Source of the DNA: Nosema muscidifuracis
Taxonomy: Eukaryota > Microsporidia > Nosematidae
Direction: 5' to 3'
DNA length: 64,000 nt
NCBI GenBank assembly: GCA_028335825.1
Contig: JAIOKI010000002.1
Span: 868,001 to 932,000, forward strand
The position numbers and the translations under genes were made by a program. Under the pieces are notes generated by a model that saw only the letters and a program-made list of their open reading frames with translations, did not search any database and was not told the DNA's origin. Below, piece after piece: positions 11,114 to 23,388 of the stretch (positions within the stretch are counted from its first letter, which is position 1; every line of letters starts with the position of its first letter).

Positions 11114-11965
11114 TTAAACATTTTCTTCAAGTTTCTGTTCTTGATTTTTTTTCCATTTCGAATATATATTCTGTATAAGCTTATAAGTAAAAAAACCAAA
11201 GGCAGAAAAAACGAATATTCCTAATAAGTACCCATAGAGATAAATGGAATTATACATATTATCAGATTCATTATAATCAAGCATTTCATCAATTTTTAAT
11301 ATTGATCTGATATTTCTAAAGGATCCATTATCTAATTTAAAATGTACTAATTTTAAATTAAATTCATCGAGGCCTATAGATTTTTCGATATAATCAATTT
11401 GATAAAAGAAGTTAGGATTTTTACAATCCTTTACTGAAGTTGGTTGAATTAGTTTTACAAAACACTTGGGATCATTTTGACATTCTTGTTTTAGTTCATA
11501 TACTGCACATTGTAATTGATCATAATATATTGGATCATCATTACATAAATTTTCGATTCCCTTCGTAATTCTATCTCCTAATGTTTGACTAAGACGATAT
11601 TGTTTATAATCGTACATTACACCATCGGAAATTCTTATATTATAGTTATTACAATATACATAGTTCTTTAATAAGAATAGATTATTAGTTGTCAAATCAT
11701 GACAAATATGATCAAATTGAAAATCTAAAAATGAATCAGCAACACAATTATGATTACATTTGCATATTTGTCTTGTAAATTGTATCATACATCTTGGAAA
11801 ATTATTAATAAAGTGTTCAATTTCTGTCCTTTTCGCTATATTAATTTCAGAATTATTTATACATAATTTTTTAGCATATTCTAAGTGGATAACTCTCCAT
11901 TCTTTAAATTCATCATTAATTTCTGACCATTCTGGTTTTAAATCTTTAGAATAAGTTTGTTCCAT
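11114..11965 (-). CDS. Cysteine-rich membrane-anchored protein, family A copy 2
   Basis: 283 residues. The twelve family cysteines are at 35, 59, 68, 70, 74, 88, 105, 141, 153, 162, 168 and 181, with spacing nearly identical to copy 1. Landmarks are FPRC, ICKCNHNC and QCAVYEL. A hydrophobic segment (about 238-262) precedes a lysine-rich tail. There is no signal peptide. The start follows TTGGTTCATCC-type sequence, with CC four bases before the ATG. Only 171 bases separate it from the 445-type gene upstream on the same strand, the tightest pair in the window. Function is unknown; a surface or organelle-membrane role is a guess from the anchor and cysteines. Confidence 0.9.
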   Translation of the reverse strand: MEQTYSKDLKPEWSEINDEFKEWRVIHLEYAKKLCINNSEINIAKRTEIEHFINNFPRCMIQFTRQICKCNHNCVADSFLDFQFDHICHDLTTNNLFLLKNYVYCNNYNIRISDGVMYDYKQYRLSQTLGDRITKGIENLCNDDPIYYDQLQCAVYELKQECQNDPKCFVKLIQPTSVKDCKNPNFFYQIDYIEKSIGLDEFNLKLVHFKLDNGSFRNIRSILKIDEMLDYNESDNMYNSIYLYGYLLGIFVFSAFGFFTYKLIQNIYSKWKKNQEQKLEENV

Positions 11966-12136
11966 TATGGATGAACCAATTTTTTCTTAATAAAATCAAT
12001 TTATTTAATTAATCATTTTAATATAATATTTAAGAACTAGTGATTTTATTTAATTTTAGTCGTTAATAAATATCACTATTGGTCTAATTATTTATAAATT
12101 AATTTTTCTATAACTATAGAACTAAAAAATCATTAA

Positions 12137-13471
12137 TTAAAGTATTTTATTGTCTTCTAATATCTTTATTACACCTTGCATTGTCATGTTTGACATAAAT
12201 TTAATTATCATATTGTTGGAACAATTGTTATCAAATATTCTATTTAATACGTAATAATATTCCCGTGGTTGATTTTCATCTATCAAATTTAAAAATAGTC
12301 CATAAATTTCAATATTTTCTCTTAATGAATCTTTTGATTTTGTTTTATAATATTTTAAAAATAAATTTGAAAATTTTGTCTTATTTCTGTTAAAAATATA
12401 TTTGAAATCTAAAACCAACTTAGGATTTAAACATGCAGCCAAATATGATAATCTGTCTATTAAAAAATACTTATATTTATCTTTTAAATAAACATTACCT
12501 TTTCTATAATATAGTATTATATGAAATAAAAGTCTAATTAAACAGTTAATATTTTTTTTCTTTGTAAGAATGTCAAATAGACATTTGTAGAGTATAATTT
12601 TGTCTAAAGGATCTTCAATAATATTTATACTTTCTATTATACATGAAATTAATGTTTCTTTAGATATTTTCTTGTCATTGATTTCTTGATAAACTTTTTC
12701 TGTTATTTTATTCAAAAATTCGATGTTTGATTTAGTAAAAAAATATATTTTTAAAGTAGGATTTCTTTTGTACTCAATTATAATACTAGATAATTCGTTT
12801 TTTTTATTAAAGTATGCATAATTCTTTAGGTTTAATTTGCTAAAATCGAATTCCTTAATGAATTTCATATATTTAAATATTAGATCAATATTATCAAGAT
12901 ATTCATTAGAATTATAAAACCTTTCAACCTGAAATATGTTGGGTATAAACATATAATTCTTCATTATATCTAATAAGATGTCTTTATAAACTTTATAAGA
13001 TACATGCGTATTGTTTATAAAATTCGATAAATATTTTAACTGTAATTTGAATTGTTTCATATCATTGTGAAACATAGATATAGTCTTATTAAACAAGAAA
13101 AAATCATCTGTTGGAAGAATTATTGTGTTATCATGATTTGAAAGATTAACTGGTTCTTTCTCATAAAATTGATTTGATTCATTTTGCAAAGTCACATAAT
13201 TTCGATCTAATTTCGGATAAAGATTATCAATATACTTATTTAAAGATAAATAATCTTCGTCAATTCTGCATTTTTCTTTTATTCCATAGCGTATAACTGA
13301 ATTATTTTCATAATTATCTGAGGTATCAGTCATAAAATCAGATTCATCTAGATGTCCCAAATCAATAGGTATGTAATCTTCGCTTGGAAGTATCTCTTTT
13401 ATTAAACACATTTCATGAGAATTATTCTTTGTACAATTTATTATCAAAAAGTATAGAGTTTTCAAAAACAT
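12137..13471 (-). CDS. Secreted 445-residue family B protein, copy 2
   Basis: 444 residues. Seen: a hydrophobic N-terminus (MFLKTLYFLI) as signal peptide; EILPSEDYIPIDLGHLDESD near 26-45; PVNLSNHDNT near 108; ISCIIESINIIEDPLDKI in the second half; and the conserved end MSNMTMQGVIKILEDNKIL. ATCC four bases before the ATG gives the start. It is closer to the copy at 41950 than to that at 4301: the two share the PVNLSN segment and their upstream flanks, so they come from the more recent duplication. It pairs with the cysteine-rich gene downstream. Unknown function; probably exported. Confidence 0.9.
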   Translation of the reverse strand: MFLKTLYFLIINCTKNNSHEMCLIKEILPSEDYIPIDLGHLDESDFMTDTSDNYENNSVIRYGIKEKCRIDEDYLSLNKYIDNLYPKLDRNYVTLQNESNQFYEKEPVNLSNHDNTIILPTDDFFLFNKTISMFHNDMKQFKLQLKYLSNFINNTHVSYKVYKDILLDIMKNYMFIPNIFQVERFYNSNEYLDNIDLIFKYMKFIKEFDFSKLNLKNYAYFNKKNELSSIIIEYKRNPTLKIYFFTKSNIEFLNKITEKVYQEINDKKISKETLISCIIESINIIEDPLDKIILYKCLFDILTKKKNINCLIRLLFHIILYYRKGNVYLKDKYKYFLIDRLSYLAACLNPKLVLDFKYIFNRNKTKFSNLFLKYYKTKSKDSLRENIEIYGLFLNLIDENQPREYYYVLNRIFDNNCSNNMIIKFMSNMTMQGVIKILEDNKIL

Positions 13472-14740
13472 TATGGATCTAAAATATTCAAATTTATATA
13501 ATTTTTTTAATTAATCAATTAATTAAAATATATTAATTTCTGTCAATAAACAAATTCTCATAGCTAATAATTTATTACAATAAAATATTATCATAATACT
13601 TTATCATAAACGTAATTTTACTAAGATAAATAGAATAGATTTATTCAATTTTTATGTATTATAATGATCAAAGAATCATTTAATTACTGATTAACTATTT
13701 TAAATACAATAATAATAAATTAAATTTTTTTTTTATCTTTTATAAATCTATATAAAATTAAAGAGAATGTTTTTAAATAAATAATTTGAATTGATAACAA
13801 TTTACAAAATAATATTCTTTATATAAATTAGGATGATATAATAACAAATTTACAATATTTATAGATGTAGATAAAATTGGAAAAAATAAAAAAATATGAT
13901 ACCAAAAGCCAGAAAATAGCTCAATTAAAGAAGGAATTTCATATGAGTTAAAATAAATATAAAATAATATTTCTATGACTAGTAGCTTATTTTATGAATA
14001 TAGAAGATGGTTAATTTATCATTTAAATAAAAAAATATTTAATATATTATTAGTGTAAATAAATACCTTCATGTTACATAAATCAGTAAAATTGTTAGAA
14101 CTATTTATTTAATAAACAAAATTTTTTTATTTTGATAATTTTTTCTATTCATCAACAATAAAACATATAAATCAATATTTAATAAATTTATGAATATTTT
14201 TGTAAATACTATCATTTTTAATCTAAATTATGTTCTTTGATTTATTTTCATTATTAAAAATAATTACAATTAATTTTCATGTTATTTTGAAACTAAATTT
14301 ATTTATTATAAATAATATTTTCAATATAGATTTTTCTTAAGTTGAATTCTAAAAATAAGCTTATATCATTGATTTGAAGATTTAATTTATATTATCTTCA
14401 ATGAAAAAAATTCTATTATTTGTATTATAAAAACTAAATTTTATAAAATCTAATTTTAGAAGATGAAACACCATTGAAAACAAAAATTCCAAGAGTTGCG
14501 AACTGAAGCGCATTTAAAATAGATGATGACATAATCAAATTTCTTTAACAGATATGAAATGCATATGGAAACAGTAATGCAATCAATATTTTTAATATAA
14601 AAACATCATTATATTACAACATGGATGATTTTAAACCCTTATAAATAAGGATGAAACGAAAAAATATGATTACATTTTTAAACTCTCTTCTAGTTTTAGC
14701 AAAGGCTTGACTAACAGATATAATGTGATTTTTTAATTTA
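13472..14740. other. Conserved noncoding flank of family B copy 2
   Basis: No open frame. The stretch 13800-14110 matches 43640-43950 better than the adjoining coding regions match each other, in spite of being AT-rich. It may be a regulatory region, an untranslated RNA or the trace of recent gene conversion. Confidence 0.6.
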
Positions 14741-14779
14741 AGAACTGTAGAAGTAAAGAAAAGACATTAGAATGAACTG

Positions 14780-15010
14780 ATATTAATCATTGAGAATCGC
14801 TGTACAAAAATAAGATGAGAATTATATGTATGTAATGACGTGATAAAGAGTTTTTACATACTTCTTGAACTATATAGAATTAAGATAGGTCTAGACGGAT
14901 GTGTTCAATCCAGAGTGATTAAGGTGACTCTAGAAGTATAAACATGGTCAGTTCAGAGACTCAATCTCTGAACTGACCACAAATAGAGCAATTCAAATAA
15001 TCGGATCCTA
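14780..15010 (+). mobile_element. LINE relic, fragment 3
   Basis: A GC-richer island whose plus strand encodes ELYVCNDVIKSFY, LELYRIKIGLDG and CVQSRVIKVTLEV. These align with PYVLIWDGVVSNLH, IYRRRLEIS and AYIQSIVLNR of the fragment at 3785, so both derive from one LINE family. Stops interrupt it and no other domain survives. It lies at the edge of segmental duplication copy A. Confidence 0.45.
14945..14979. repeat. Perfect 15-bp inverted repeat (hairpin)
   Basis: TGGTCAGTTCAGAGA and its exact complement are separated by five bases (CTCAA). This is the longest perfect, GC-balanced stem I noticed. It is not followed by a T-run, so it does not look like a terminator. It lies inside the LINE fragment. 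Confidence 0.8.
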
Positions 15011-15724
15011 TCAATTTGGAATAGAAAACTCAAACATGAAGATACCCAATATTTTATTTAAATGGTAGATTTATAATAAAATAATGAGACTTTACTTTGT
15101 TTTAATAGATATGTTAAATATGTTCTAATATATATCTAGATATTAATCTTTTATAGTACATATATGTTTATTTATATCGTCAATAACTTATACTATTCTT
15201 TTAAACCTCCGATTATTTATATTTTTAAACAAAACTTAACAATAAAATATCTTAATGTTTATATTTATACTGACAAAGTGATACTATATTTTCAAAAATA
15301 GCATATTAATATCTTAATATCTCATTCTTATTATGACGTTGAATTTCTAAACTATCTACTACTTAATTATTAATAAAATAGTTAAAGATCCATAATTTTG
15401 ATTATTAATATGCTTGTTCAATATAGAATTTTATACTAAAAAATTACATTATCTAAACATTTATTCTATCTACCAAATTTACTCATTTGAAAGTGTTATA
15501 TCATCAACCAACATTGTGTATTATTAATATTATATATCAAAATTATTTAGAGGGTTAAAATTTTATAATAAAAAAAGATTACAATCATCTTATAATTATA
15601 GAGAGGTTAATCAATAAAAGAGATTATACATTCACAAAATAAATTAAATTTAAGACTATTAATTACTATAAAATTAGAATTTATATGTATAGAGTTTAAA
15701 ATATAAAATTAACGTTTTAATAAA
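15011..15724. other. AT-rich intergenic stretch
   Basis: No frame, motif or element recognised. Confidence 0.45.
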
Positions 15725-17327
15725 TTAATCGTTGTTATCACTCGTTAATATTTCTTCGTAAAATGTTTGAAGATATTTTTTCTCAAAATTACCTTCTGAG
15801 TATTTCAAAATCAAATCTTCATCAACTATTGATTTATCACTTATCAATTGAGAAATAAATAGAATCATTCTAGAAGGATGATCTAAAATGAAATTCTGAT
15901 TTCTGTAAATAGGTTTATAATAAACTTCTTCAATAAAAATATTTAACTTTGTCATTATTGAGTAATCTTTGTTATCTGATAAATTCATTTTTTCTTTAAC
16001 AGAAGCAATTGATAAAATCTGATTGAACTCTTTGAAAAAATTTAATTCATCATTCGGATTATTTGCAATATCACATAATTCAGAAAAGAGCAGAGTATTA
16101 TATAAAGTGAATCTAATACTATAATAATGAGAATTTATCTGATTAGTAATATCTTTAATATCAATATTAGCACTATTTTGATAATACAAATAATCCTTAA
16201 ACTGAGATTTGGTAATTATAGCTAAACTATATAGAATGTTAATTAGAATTATTCCCTTGTATGAATCTTTATTGTTCAATATTTTTTTTAAGACTGTTAT
16301 ATATATTTCACTTCCTTTTAATGCATTCATTAGTCTATTTATATCCAATAAAGTTTCCCTATCCATTCCAGTAACTATTGAGTAATAATTTTTTATCCCT
16401 TCGAATTGATCTTTCGTTATAGTTAGACATTCAAGATTTTTATCAACTGATATTTCTTCATCATATAAATAACATATTGAATTCCAAATTATATTTTTTT
16501 CATTTATTTTCAAATCTATTTTTCTTGTTAACCTAATATTTTCGGATTCCATATTTTTTCTTTTAAAAATAAAGTTGTCAGTAGCTTTATCAATTATTTT
16601 CAAAATCAAATCTATTTTTAACAAATTTCAAAAATGCATCTGCATCTTCTTCTGAAATAATATTATTTTTAATATAAAAATATCTAAAATATTTAGTTAA
16701 GTCAAAAGATCCTATATTTAATTTTAAAAAATATAACAGATTTTTTGCTCCAAATAAAGTAAGATTAAATAATTCTTTATCATAATTTTCAACAAAATAA
16801 TCAATGTGTTCTATTTTTTTCTCAAACGTACATAATGCAAATAAATAATCATTTCTAATAATAGATTTATAATTCAGATAGTCTCTTTTACTTTCATCAT
16901 AGTTTTCGATCATGTGAGTATAAGATGATAGATTTTTCAAAAATTCATAAAGATACATCTCATTCTTATATAAATTATCATTTTCTACTATAAAAATATA
17001 TTTTATTTCTCTATCTCCAAAAGAATACAACTGTTGAATTATTTTAGCTTTTAAGGATTCTTTAAGATTTAGATCCTCATCTACATGTTCATCCAACTTA
17101 ATAATAATTGGGTTAGTTATTCCATGAAGCTTATCAAATTTTTCTATTACTAATTCTGAACGATCTAATATGACTATATGAATTATATAATTTTCGTCTA
17201 AATCTAAGCATGTATAATCTCTTGTATTCAACTTATCCTGAATCTTCTCTAATAGCTGATTTTGAATATTATAATGTATTTTAAGTAATTCTGATAATAC
17301 TAAAGTAAAAAGTAAAAATAATTTCAT
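15725..17327 (-). pseudogene. Family C (540-type) gene, copy 2, frameshifted
   Basis: Two overlapping minus-strand frames (16590-17327 and 15725-16624) together match one family C gene of about 530 residues. The upstream part has a signal peptide (MKLFLLFTLVLS), a start with TCC next to TTATG, and LSSYTHMIEN matching LSNYSHYINN of the copy at 32523. The downstream frame has no ATG at its head (it opens with TTG) and continues the same alignment (TITKDQFEGIKNYY against DEGVFEEMKIFF). The frames change in a run of five A (minus strand) near 16610, where one extra base would explain the break. This is either a real single-base frameshift, making a young pseudogene, or a homopolymer sequencing error. 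Unknown function. Confidence 0.8.
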
Positions 17328-19850
17328 AAGGAGTAAATTTTTTTTGTTTAAATATTTTTAAAATTTAAATTAAAAATTATTCATAGAAATTTAATTAAAA
17401 TACTACATAGAAAACATTGAAACAAATAATAGTATAAATAGAAAATTAGATCAATATAAATTAATTAATTAATTAAAAAAAAAATTCGTTTTTTGAGCAA
17501 CGTTTATATGTTTACAAAATATAAATTAAAAACAATTTCAACAATAATTTATTTTCTTTGGAAATTATATTAATAAGATAGTGACCATATAATCTTATTT
17601 AAAATATATAAAAGAACACGTTTTTTTTAATTTATTTTTTAATTTATTTGAAGATAAATTTGACATATTTTATGAAATTAAAAAAAAGTTTGTTTAATAT
17701 TTTAAATGGGCTCTTTTAGATTTTATAAATTCTAAACCTGTTTACACTAATCTTTAGTCTTAGACTTTATTTATAGTTAGTTTTTTAGTTACATTAAGTT
17801 TGCAATATTATTAATTTTTTAAATTATACTGAAAAAAGGAGACTTAGATAGCTAATATATAAATTTTTTTTCAAGTTATCTAAACAAAATAATTAAAATA
17901 TTTATGAATATTATCTTATTGAATTATAATTTTTAAAAAAGTTTTCTTATACTTTGGATAAATTAAGAGAAATAAATAATAAAGACATGGCGTAATAAAA
18001 TTTATTTTTTTTATTTAATAAAACTTATGCAATCGCTTCTAACTGTAACAATATGTTGAAGAATCTTTTTATCATTTTCTTGGTCTTATGATTTGAGTGT
18101 GTCTAATACAATTTTATCAATCTTTTTCATTCTTCTGAGATCTTTCATCTATGTATAATTATTATTTAATACAATGACAATTTTAGTAGTTAAGTAGATT
18201 AGAGACTATTTAAGAAAAGTATCTTTAAATGTGTCAAGTTTTAAATTTAATAGTGTATTATTTTGGAACATATTTATCTTGATCATATTAGTTATTATAA
18301 ATTTATAACATATTTAATAGTAAGTAAATATAATTGAGTTAACTTTAACTTCTGTCAGAGATATCTAGTGACACTTTTAACATTCAATAAAAAAGATAAA
18401 ATTCTCTTTGAATATTTTCTTTATGTATGTCTGATATTATTTGTGAAAGTTATTAATAGTAGACTGTATAGATACTTTCTAAGTTTTCAAAGAGCCTTTG
18501 CTAATTTTGTCTTTTTAAATATAAAAGAATGAACAAATCAATTTATAAAACCTTTCAATGTACTTTTTATCAAAATTCTTAGATATGTTATAATTATATT
18601 AATAAAAATAATATTTCTTCTAGAATAGATACAATATCAATTTATATAAATTAAGAAATTTTATTTGAAAACACGACTTATGTTTTCTGTATCAACCTCT
18701 TCTATCATTCCATTTATATCGTTGAGCTTATTTAGTTTTTCTGTATGATCTGAAGCAGTGCCGATAATATATTTTTACTTCATATATAAAATAAATAATA
18801 ATTGATGTAAAAGTTAACAATTTTCTTTTTCTAAATCAAACACATAATAAAAGAAATTTCTTAGATTTTTCAACTATGAGATAAATATTTTTTGAAGTTT
18901 TGACCTTGAATTAATTAAAATATAAATTATCAAATTAAAAAAATTATTTGTCTCATTTATATGTAATAAATCACTAGAGACTATTATGATTAATTAGTTC
19001 TTGATGAGTCATAACGATCTAATTCATTTTCTGACAAATAGTTACTACGACATAAATAAATACTAAGTCAATAAGTATTTCATTATTTTTATTAATTGTA
19101 TATAAATATGTTAAAACTTATAAGAAATATTATTTATGTATTCTTATAATGGTTATTATATCTAAATGTTTTCTTCCTTATATGTTAAAATATTTTAAAA
19201 AAATCAATAAATAAACATTAAATTAGAGATAAATACAATTGATATTTATGTTTATTGCTTTTTTAATAATATTAATTTTACATAATTATAATCATAACTT
19301 TCATTAGAACAAGAGAAATATTGAAATCCAATATATATTAGTATAAATATTGTTTCAATGAAAAATATGTACTAGTTAATGAGAAAAAAGTTGATATAAA
19401 AATTTTTATTTGTATGAATATAAATATGTTTTGTTGTGAGTATATAAATTTTTAAATAAATCCCTAATTTTGGTAATCTCAATATAAATTAGAAAAATGA
19501 TAACATACATAAATACATCTATATCAAGATAAAAAAAATATGAATTATGAAAATGTTATCTACAATCTCTCTTAAAGAAGATAAATCAATGTTTGTGAAT
19601 TTAAATAATGAGATTGAACTAAATATCATAGACATTTAAAGTTATCTAAACAAAACATTTACTGGAAGATATTTACAAATTAAATAATACCCTTTGAAAT
19701 ATTAAATTATTCAATTATGAGGATGAAGGTAGATAGAGAAAGAGCAAAAGCATAAATTGTAAATTTTTTTAATATTATTAGAAATTTGATAAAAAAGAAA
19801 AGTTAATGATTTTAAAAAAAATTGAAAGACGTTAACTTTGTTATAATAGA
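17328..19850. other. AT-rich region with a possible decayed minus-strand frame
   Basis: Mostly featureless. Between about 18020 and 18600 one minus-strand frame reads as protein-like sequence with scattered stops, for example NMFQNNTLLNLKLDTFKDTF and DLRRMKKIDKIVLDTLKS, with fewer stops than random sequence of this composition should give. It may be a dead host gene, but I cannot name it and chance is not excluded. Confidence 0.25.
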
Positions 19851-21660
19851 AAAACAAAAATTAAGAAGAACAGCTCAGCAGCAGGTGTATAGTGGACAAA
19901 GAATATTACAACAGGTAATCTAATTATAAAGTAAGAAATAGTATTAACTTTTTGTTGGACATGAGGAGAAGATAAATACGAAACTTCTAGTCTTGTTCAA
20001 CTTTCAAACATAAATATCATAAACATGAGGGTCTGTTAGTAAGATACATGTGCCTTAGTTAATTTTATGATGGAATACATTGTTAGAATATAAAGGATTG
20101 ATATATTCAACATAATAAAAGATATAATTAGTGTTTTAGAAAAATCAAAAAGTGATGGTAAAGTTATACAAAAAAAAGAAAACTAGTTTACTCATGAAGT
20201 TGTTACAAATATAACATATAAAATTCTTATATGTATGAGGAAGGGTGTAGTTATATCATAACATCAAGCTTATAGAGACATGAGACTTACTCTAAATCAT
20301 ATTTAGTAAATGAGTCATATTTTGAAAAATTAGAAATATTGAACAAATGTTGATCTATATAAAACACCATTCAATTTCAAGATTAAATTGGATGAATGAA
20401 AATTAATGCTAATAATAATAAAGATTTATATACTGTTATTTAAGTGTGTAAACAATATAATTATTAAAGAAATTTGAAAATCGAATGGTGTGATATTTCA
20501 GAGAATAATGAATATATTGATAGATAAAGGATTAATCTTAAAAAAGAAGATTAGAAGTTAAAAAGCAATAAGTAGAGTTTTATGGAATCTTAATTTCACA
20601 GACAAATTTAAAAAAATTGAAGAAGGAAGAAGATTTTATCGTGTATTAGAATAGTTAATTTATAAAGTACTGTTTATCTATAATTGACCTATACTTAACA
20701 TGACACAAAAAGATGTAAAATATGAATAAATAGAGAAATACATAATTTACTTTATTAGATTGAAATGAATACTACTAATTGATTTAATCCTAAAAACACA
20801 GACATTATGAATGATTTTATTCTCGAAACTAATGCATTAAGTAATGTTTTTTGAATAATTTTTAGACAAATACAATACAGAAACATATATGATAAATTAA
20901 GGATCTAAAAAACTATAATCATTGAGAAAGAAATATTATCAAATTTATAAAATATATGATAATTTAGATACTTATATTAAGAAAAAATACAAAAATAGAA
21001 AATGTGATGTTTTGAGTAGAACAAGACATTATAATGAAAATAAAGACATGATCAAAAAAAGATAATTATATCTAACATTTAAATATGGTTAATCGAGGAG
21101 AGAAGACAGTGTATTACAATCTAAAGTCATTATATGAATATAATATTGAAGTAATGTAAAGACGTGTAAATTATACAAACTTATTGGAGTTAAAGAACAA
21201 AACATATCCAAGATGAAATATCGAAGAAGTAGTTTCATATGACAAATGAAGAAAATTAATCACTTATAAATGAATGTATTTTAGATATTAGAAAGATATA
21301 AAAATGAATAAATATAAACTAATAAGTTTGTTATTCAAACCTAACCTAAAAAATAAGATGTTCCAAAAGAACATAACAATAAGGTGTAGTTCATATTCAG
21401 ATATATTAGATGAACCAATGATTTAAGTCTGAGATAATAAAAAAATTAAAATGAGTACATGAAGATATAATTTAAGAATTAGGTAGACGATATGCTGTAT
21501 GTGATATAGAATTCATACAAGATAAAAAATAGAATTAATTCAATAGATATAGTTCTATAAACTCGATATTTAGACACATACATTATTAGAATATAATGAA
21601 CAAATTAAAAGTACTCAGATCAACTTAGCCTTATCTAGTTTATATATGTTTAATTCCTTG
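19850..21660 (+). mobile_element. Ty3/gypsy retrotransposon fossil 1
   Basis: A heavily decayed LTR-retrotransposon pol region. Recognisable parts in order: a possible reverse transcriptase remnant (20.4-20.7 kb), an RNase H-like piece (about 20800-20960, a DFILETNA segment), a CDVLSR segment near 21010 like the usual ADALSR end of RNase H, and a possible integrase zinc-binding remnant near 21170. It is broken many times and looks old. Clear LTRs were not found. Confidence 0.5.
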
Positions 21661-23031
21661 AGAGAATAATAAATAACCCTTGGTTTTGATAATCTCAAAA
21701 AGTTAACTATTTTAAATCTTTTAATGAATAAGCAGTCGATTTAATGATAAACAACTGTCACATTAGAATTTTTGTGGTATTATCTCAAAAAATAACTATT
21801 TTATCTTTCTAATCAAAGTCTAATATTTAACATTAAGAAATATAAATATATTTATTATTGATGATATCTTAACGAAGAATATGTCACTTTATACTTATAT
21901 TTACCCCTTAAAATATAAGACTTTTTGACAAATAAATATTCCTTATCTTCTACTTATATTCTTAAATAAGATAAATTATTATCAATTATTATTACATTAT
22001 TCAAAATATGAAAGTATTTTTTATTCATTATTTACTTTAAGATATTTATCATACATTTATTTTTTATAGAATTTATTATTTAGAATATATTTGTATGTAG
22101 GATAGAAATTATCACATTATATAATGGAAGAGTCTAAAAAGAAGAAGATTTATTTATGTATGAAATAAAAATAGAGAAATACTTCAAATAGTAAATAATA
22201 TATAAACATAATAAAATGCGAATATATACTTATAAAAATATGTGACCATATAAACATAATAAAATAATGCGAATTTATCATTTTAATATAATGACAAGAT
22301 ATGAACATAAAATGCGAATTCATAAATATTAATTAATTAAGTATATTTATTGAAATTATAATTCATACATTAACTATTTCACTATCACACACATTTTAAG
22401 ACCTTTCTCAGGTATAAGTTTATTATATATTAGAATTGTATAAGAGAATTAGAAGAAATAATATCTGTACAAACATTTATATCACATAGATAGACAATAC
22501 CAATGAGTATAAAATATAAATTATAATCTCTAAATTTATAGAAATATAGACTACTATAGATAAACTTATAGTACCTAATATTTATACATTTATATATACA
22601 AATTTTACATCTGAAAATTGATAACAGAAGTCATGTAATCAAAATAATCTAGTCAAGAAGAACTTTAAGATAGTATTTGTCAATTTGAGAAATCTTTAAA
22701 TATTTTAGTTTTAACTTATCTAATAGTAAGGATAAAAAATATTTTAAATATTTCTAATTGAGGGTAAATAATATGTAAAATTATTTGTAAAAAGACATGT
22801 ATTTTTCTATAACTTTCTTAAATTGCTGCTTTTTAATTTATATTAACATACTAAATGTTAAATTAATAATTGTAGGGTGAAGAAATTCAATAACTATAAA
22901 TATTACAACATAAACAAATCTTAAGTAAATTTTTAGTTCTAATTAATCTTCTGATAAAATAAAATGAATTTATCAATATAAAATCAAAAAAAAATTTATT
23001 TAATATAAAATAAAATTTTTAATCCTTCTAA
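21661..23031. other. AT-rich intergenic stretch with short repeats
   Basis: No gene seen until the CC motif at 23024-23025. It contains a small imperfect tandem repeat, listed separately. Confidence 0.45.
22201..22330. repeat. Imperfect tandem repeat, about 50-bp unit, three copies
   Basis: TATAAACATAATAAAATGCG begins at 22201; a variant with three added bases starts at about 22250; and a shortened version (ATGAACATAAAATGCGAATT) starts at about 22301. Each ends with GCGAAT followed by AT-rich filler. Confidence 0.6.
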
Positions 23032-23388
23032 ATGCTATTATTATATTTACTACTATCATATTCTCTCGATGATATTCTTATAATAGATTTAGATGATGGA
23101 TCAATAAACAAAAAGATAAAAGAAACTTGTAAATACAGATCTGACAATGATAATTCAGAAATTTTAAATAATTTAAAATACATAACAAAGTATGTTATAA
23201 TTTTTTACATATTGTCATCAATATTTATTTTAGTTTTATCAGGAGTTTATGATTATTTATTTGGGACTTCAGTTTTTATATTCACCTTTGTACTTTTATT
23301 ATTATTACTATTATTATCATTATTTATATGTTCATTATTTCTAATTATATTTTTAGAAATAAGAAAATGCAGGAATAATTTGAATTGA
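23032..23388 (+). CDS. Small secretory-pathway membrane protein
   Basis: 118 residues, no family recognised. Seen: a leucine-rich N-terminus (MLLLYLLLSYS) as signal peptide or anchor; a short charged segment (about 18-45); then two strongly hydrophobic segments (about 52-72 and 78-108); and a short basic tail (RKCRNNLN). AATCC six bases before the ATG supports the start. The layout (signal, short loop, two membrane segments) resembles the interrupted gene at 60390 near the telomere, but I could not align them. It stands alone in a long gene-poor stretch. Confidence 0.75.
   Translation: MLLLYLLLSYSLDDILIIDLDDGSINKKIKETCKYRSDNDNSEILNNLKYITKYVIIFYILSSIFILVLSGVYDYLFGTSVFIFTFVLLLLLLLLSLFICSLFLIIFLEIRKCRNNLN

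Larger units (their letters stand above)
12118..14740. repeat. Segmental duplication, copy A
   Basis: Matches 41926-44630 in the same orientation. The match begins about 20 bases beyond the stop of the family B gene (shared CTATAGAACT), spans the gene and continues about 1.2 kb upstream of it. The noncoding core 13800-14110 is nearly identical by eye, for example TATTTCTATGACTAGTAGC in both. Similarity fades near 14740, just before a LINE fragment. Confidence 0.85.

Noticed and set aside
14945-14979. Transcription terminator
   Set aside because: No T-run follows the stem, and hairpin terminators are not expected in this kind of organism.
15725-16624. Independent gene of 299 codons
   Set aside because: It begins with TTG and continues the family C alignment of the overlapping upstream frame, so it is the second half of one frameshifted gene.
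19456-21690. LTR pair flanking Ty3/gypsy fossil 1 (AATCCCTAATTTTGGTAATC near 19460 and a similar string near 21670)
   Set aside because: The likeness covers only about 25 bases and is not extended by further matches; too weak to call LTRs.
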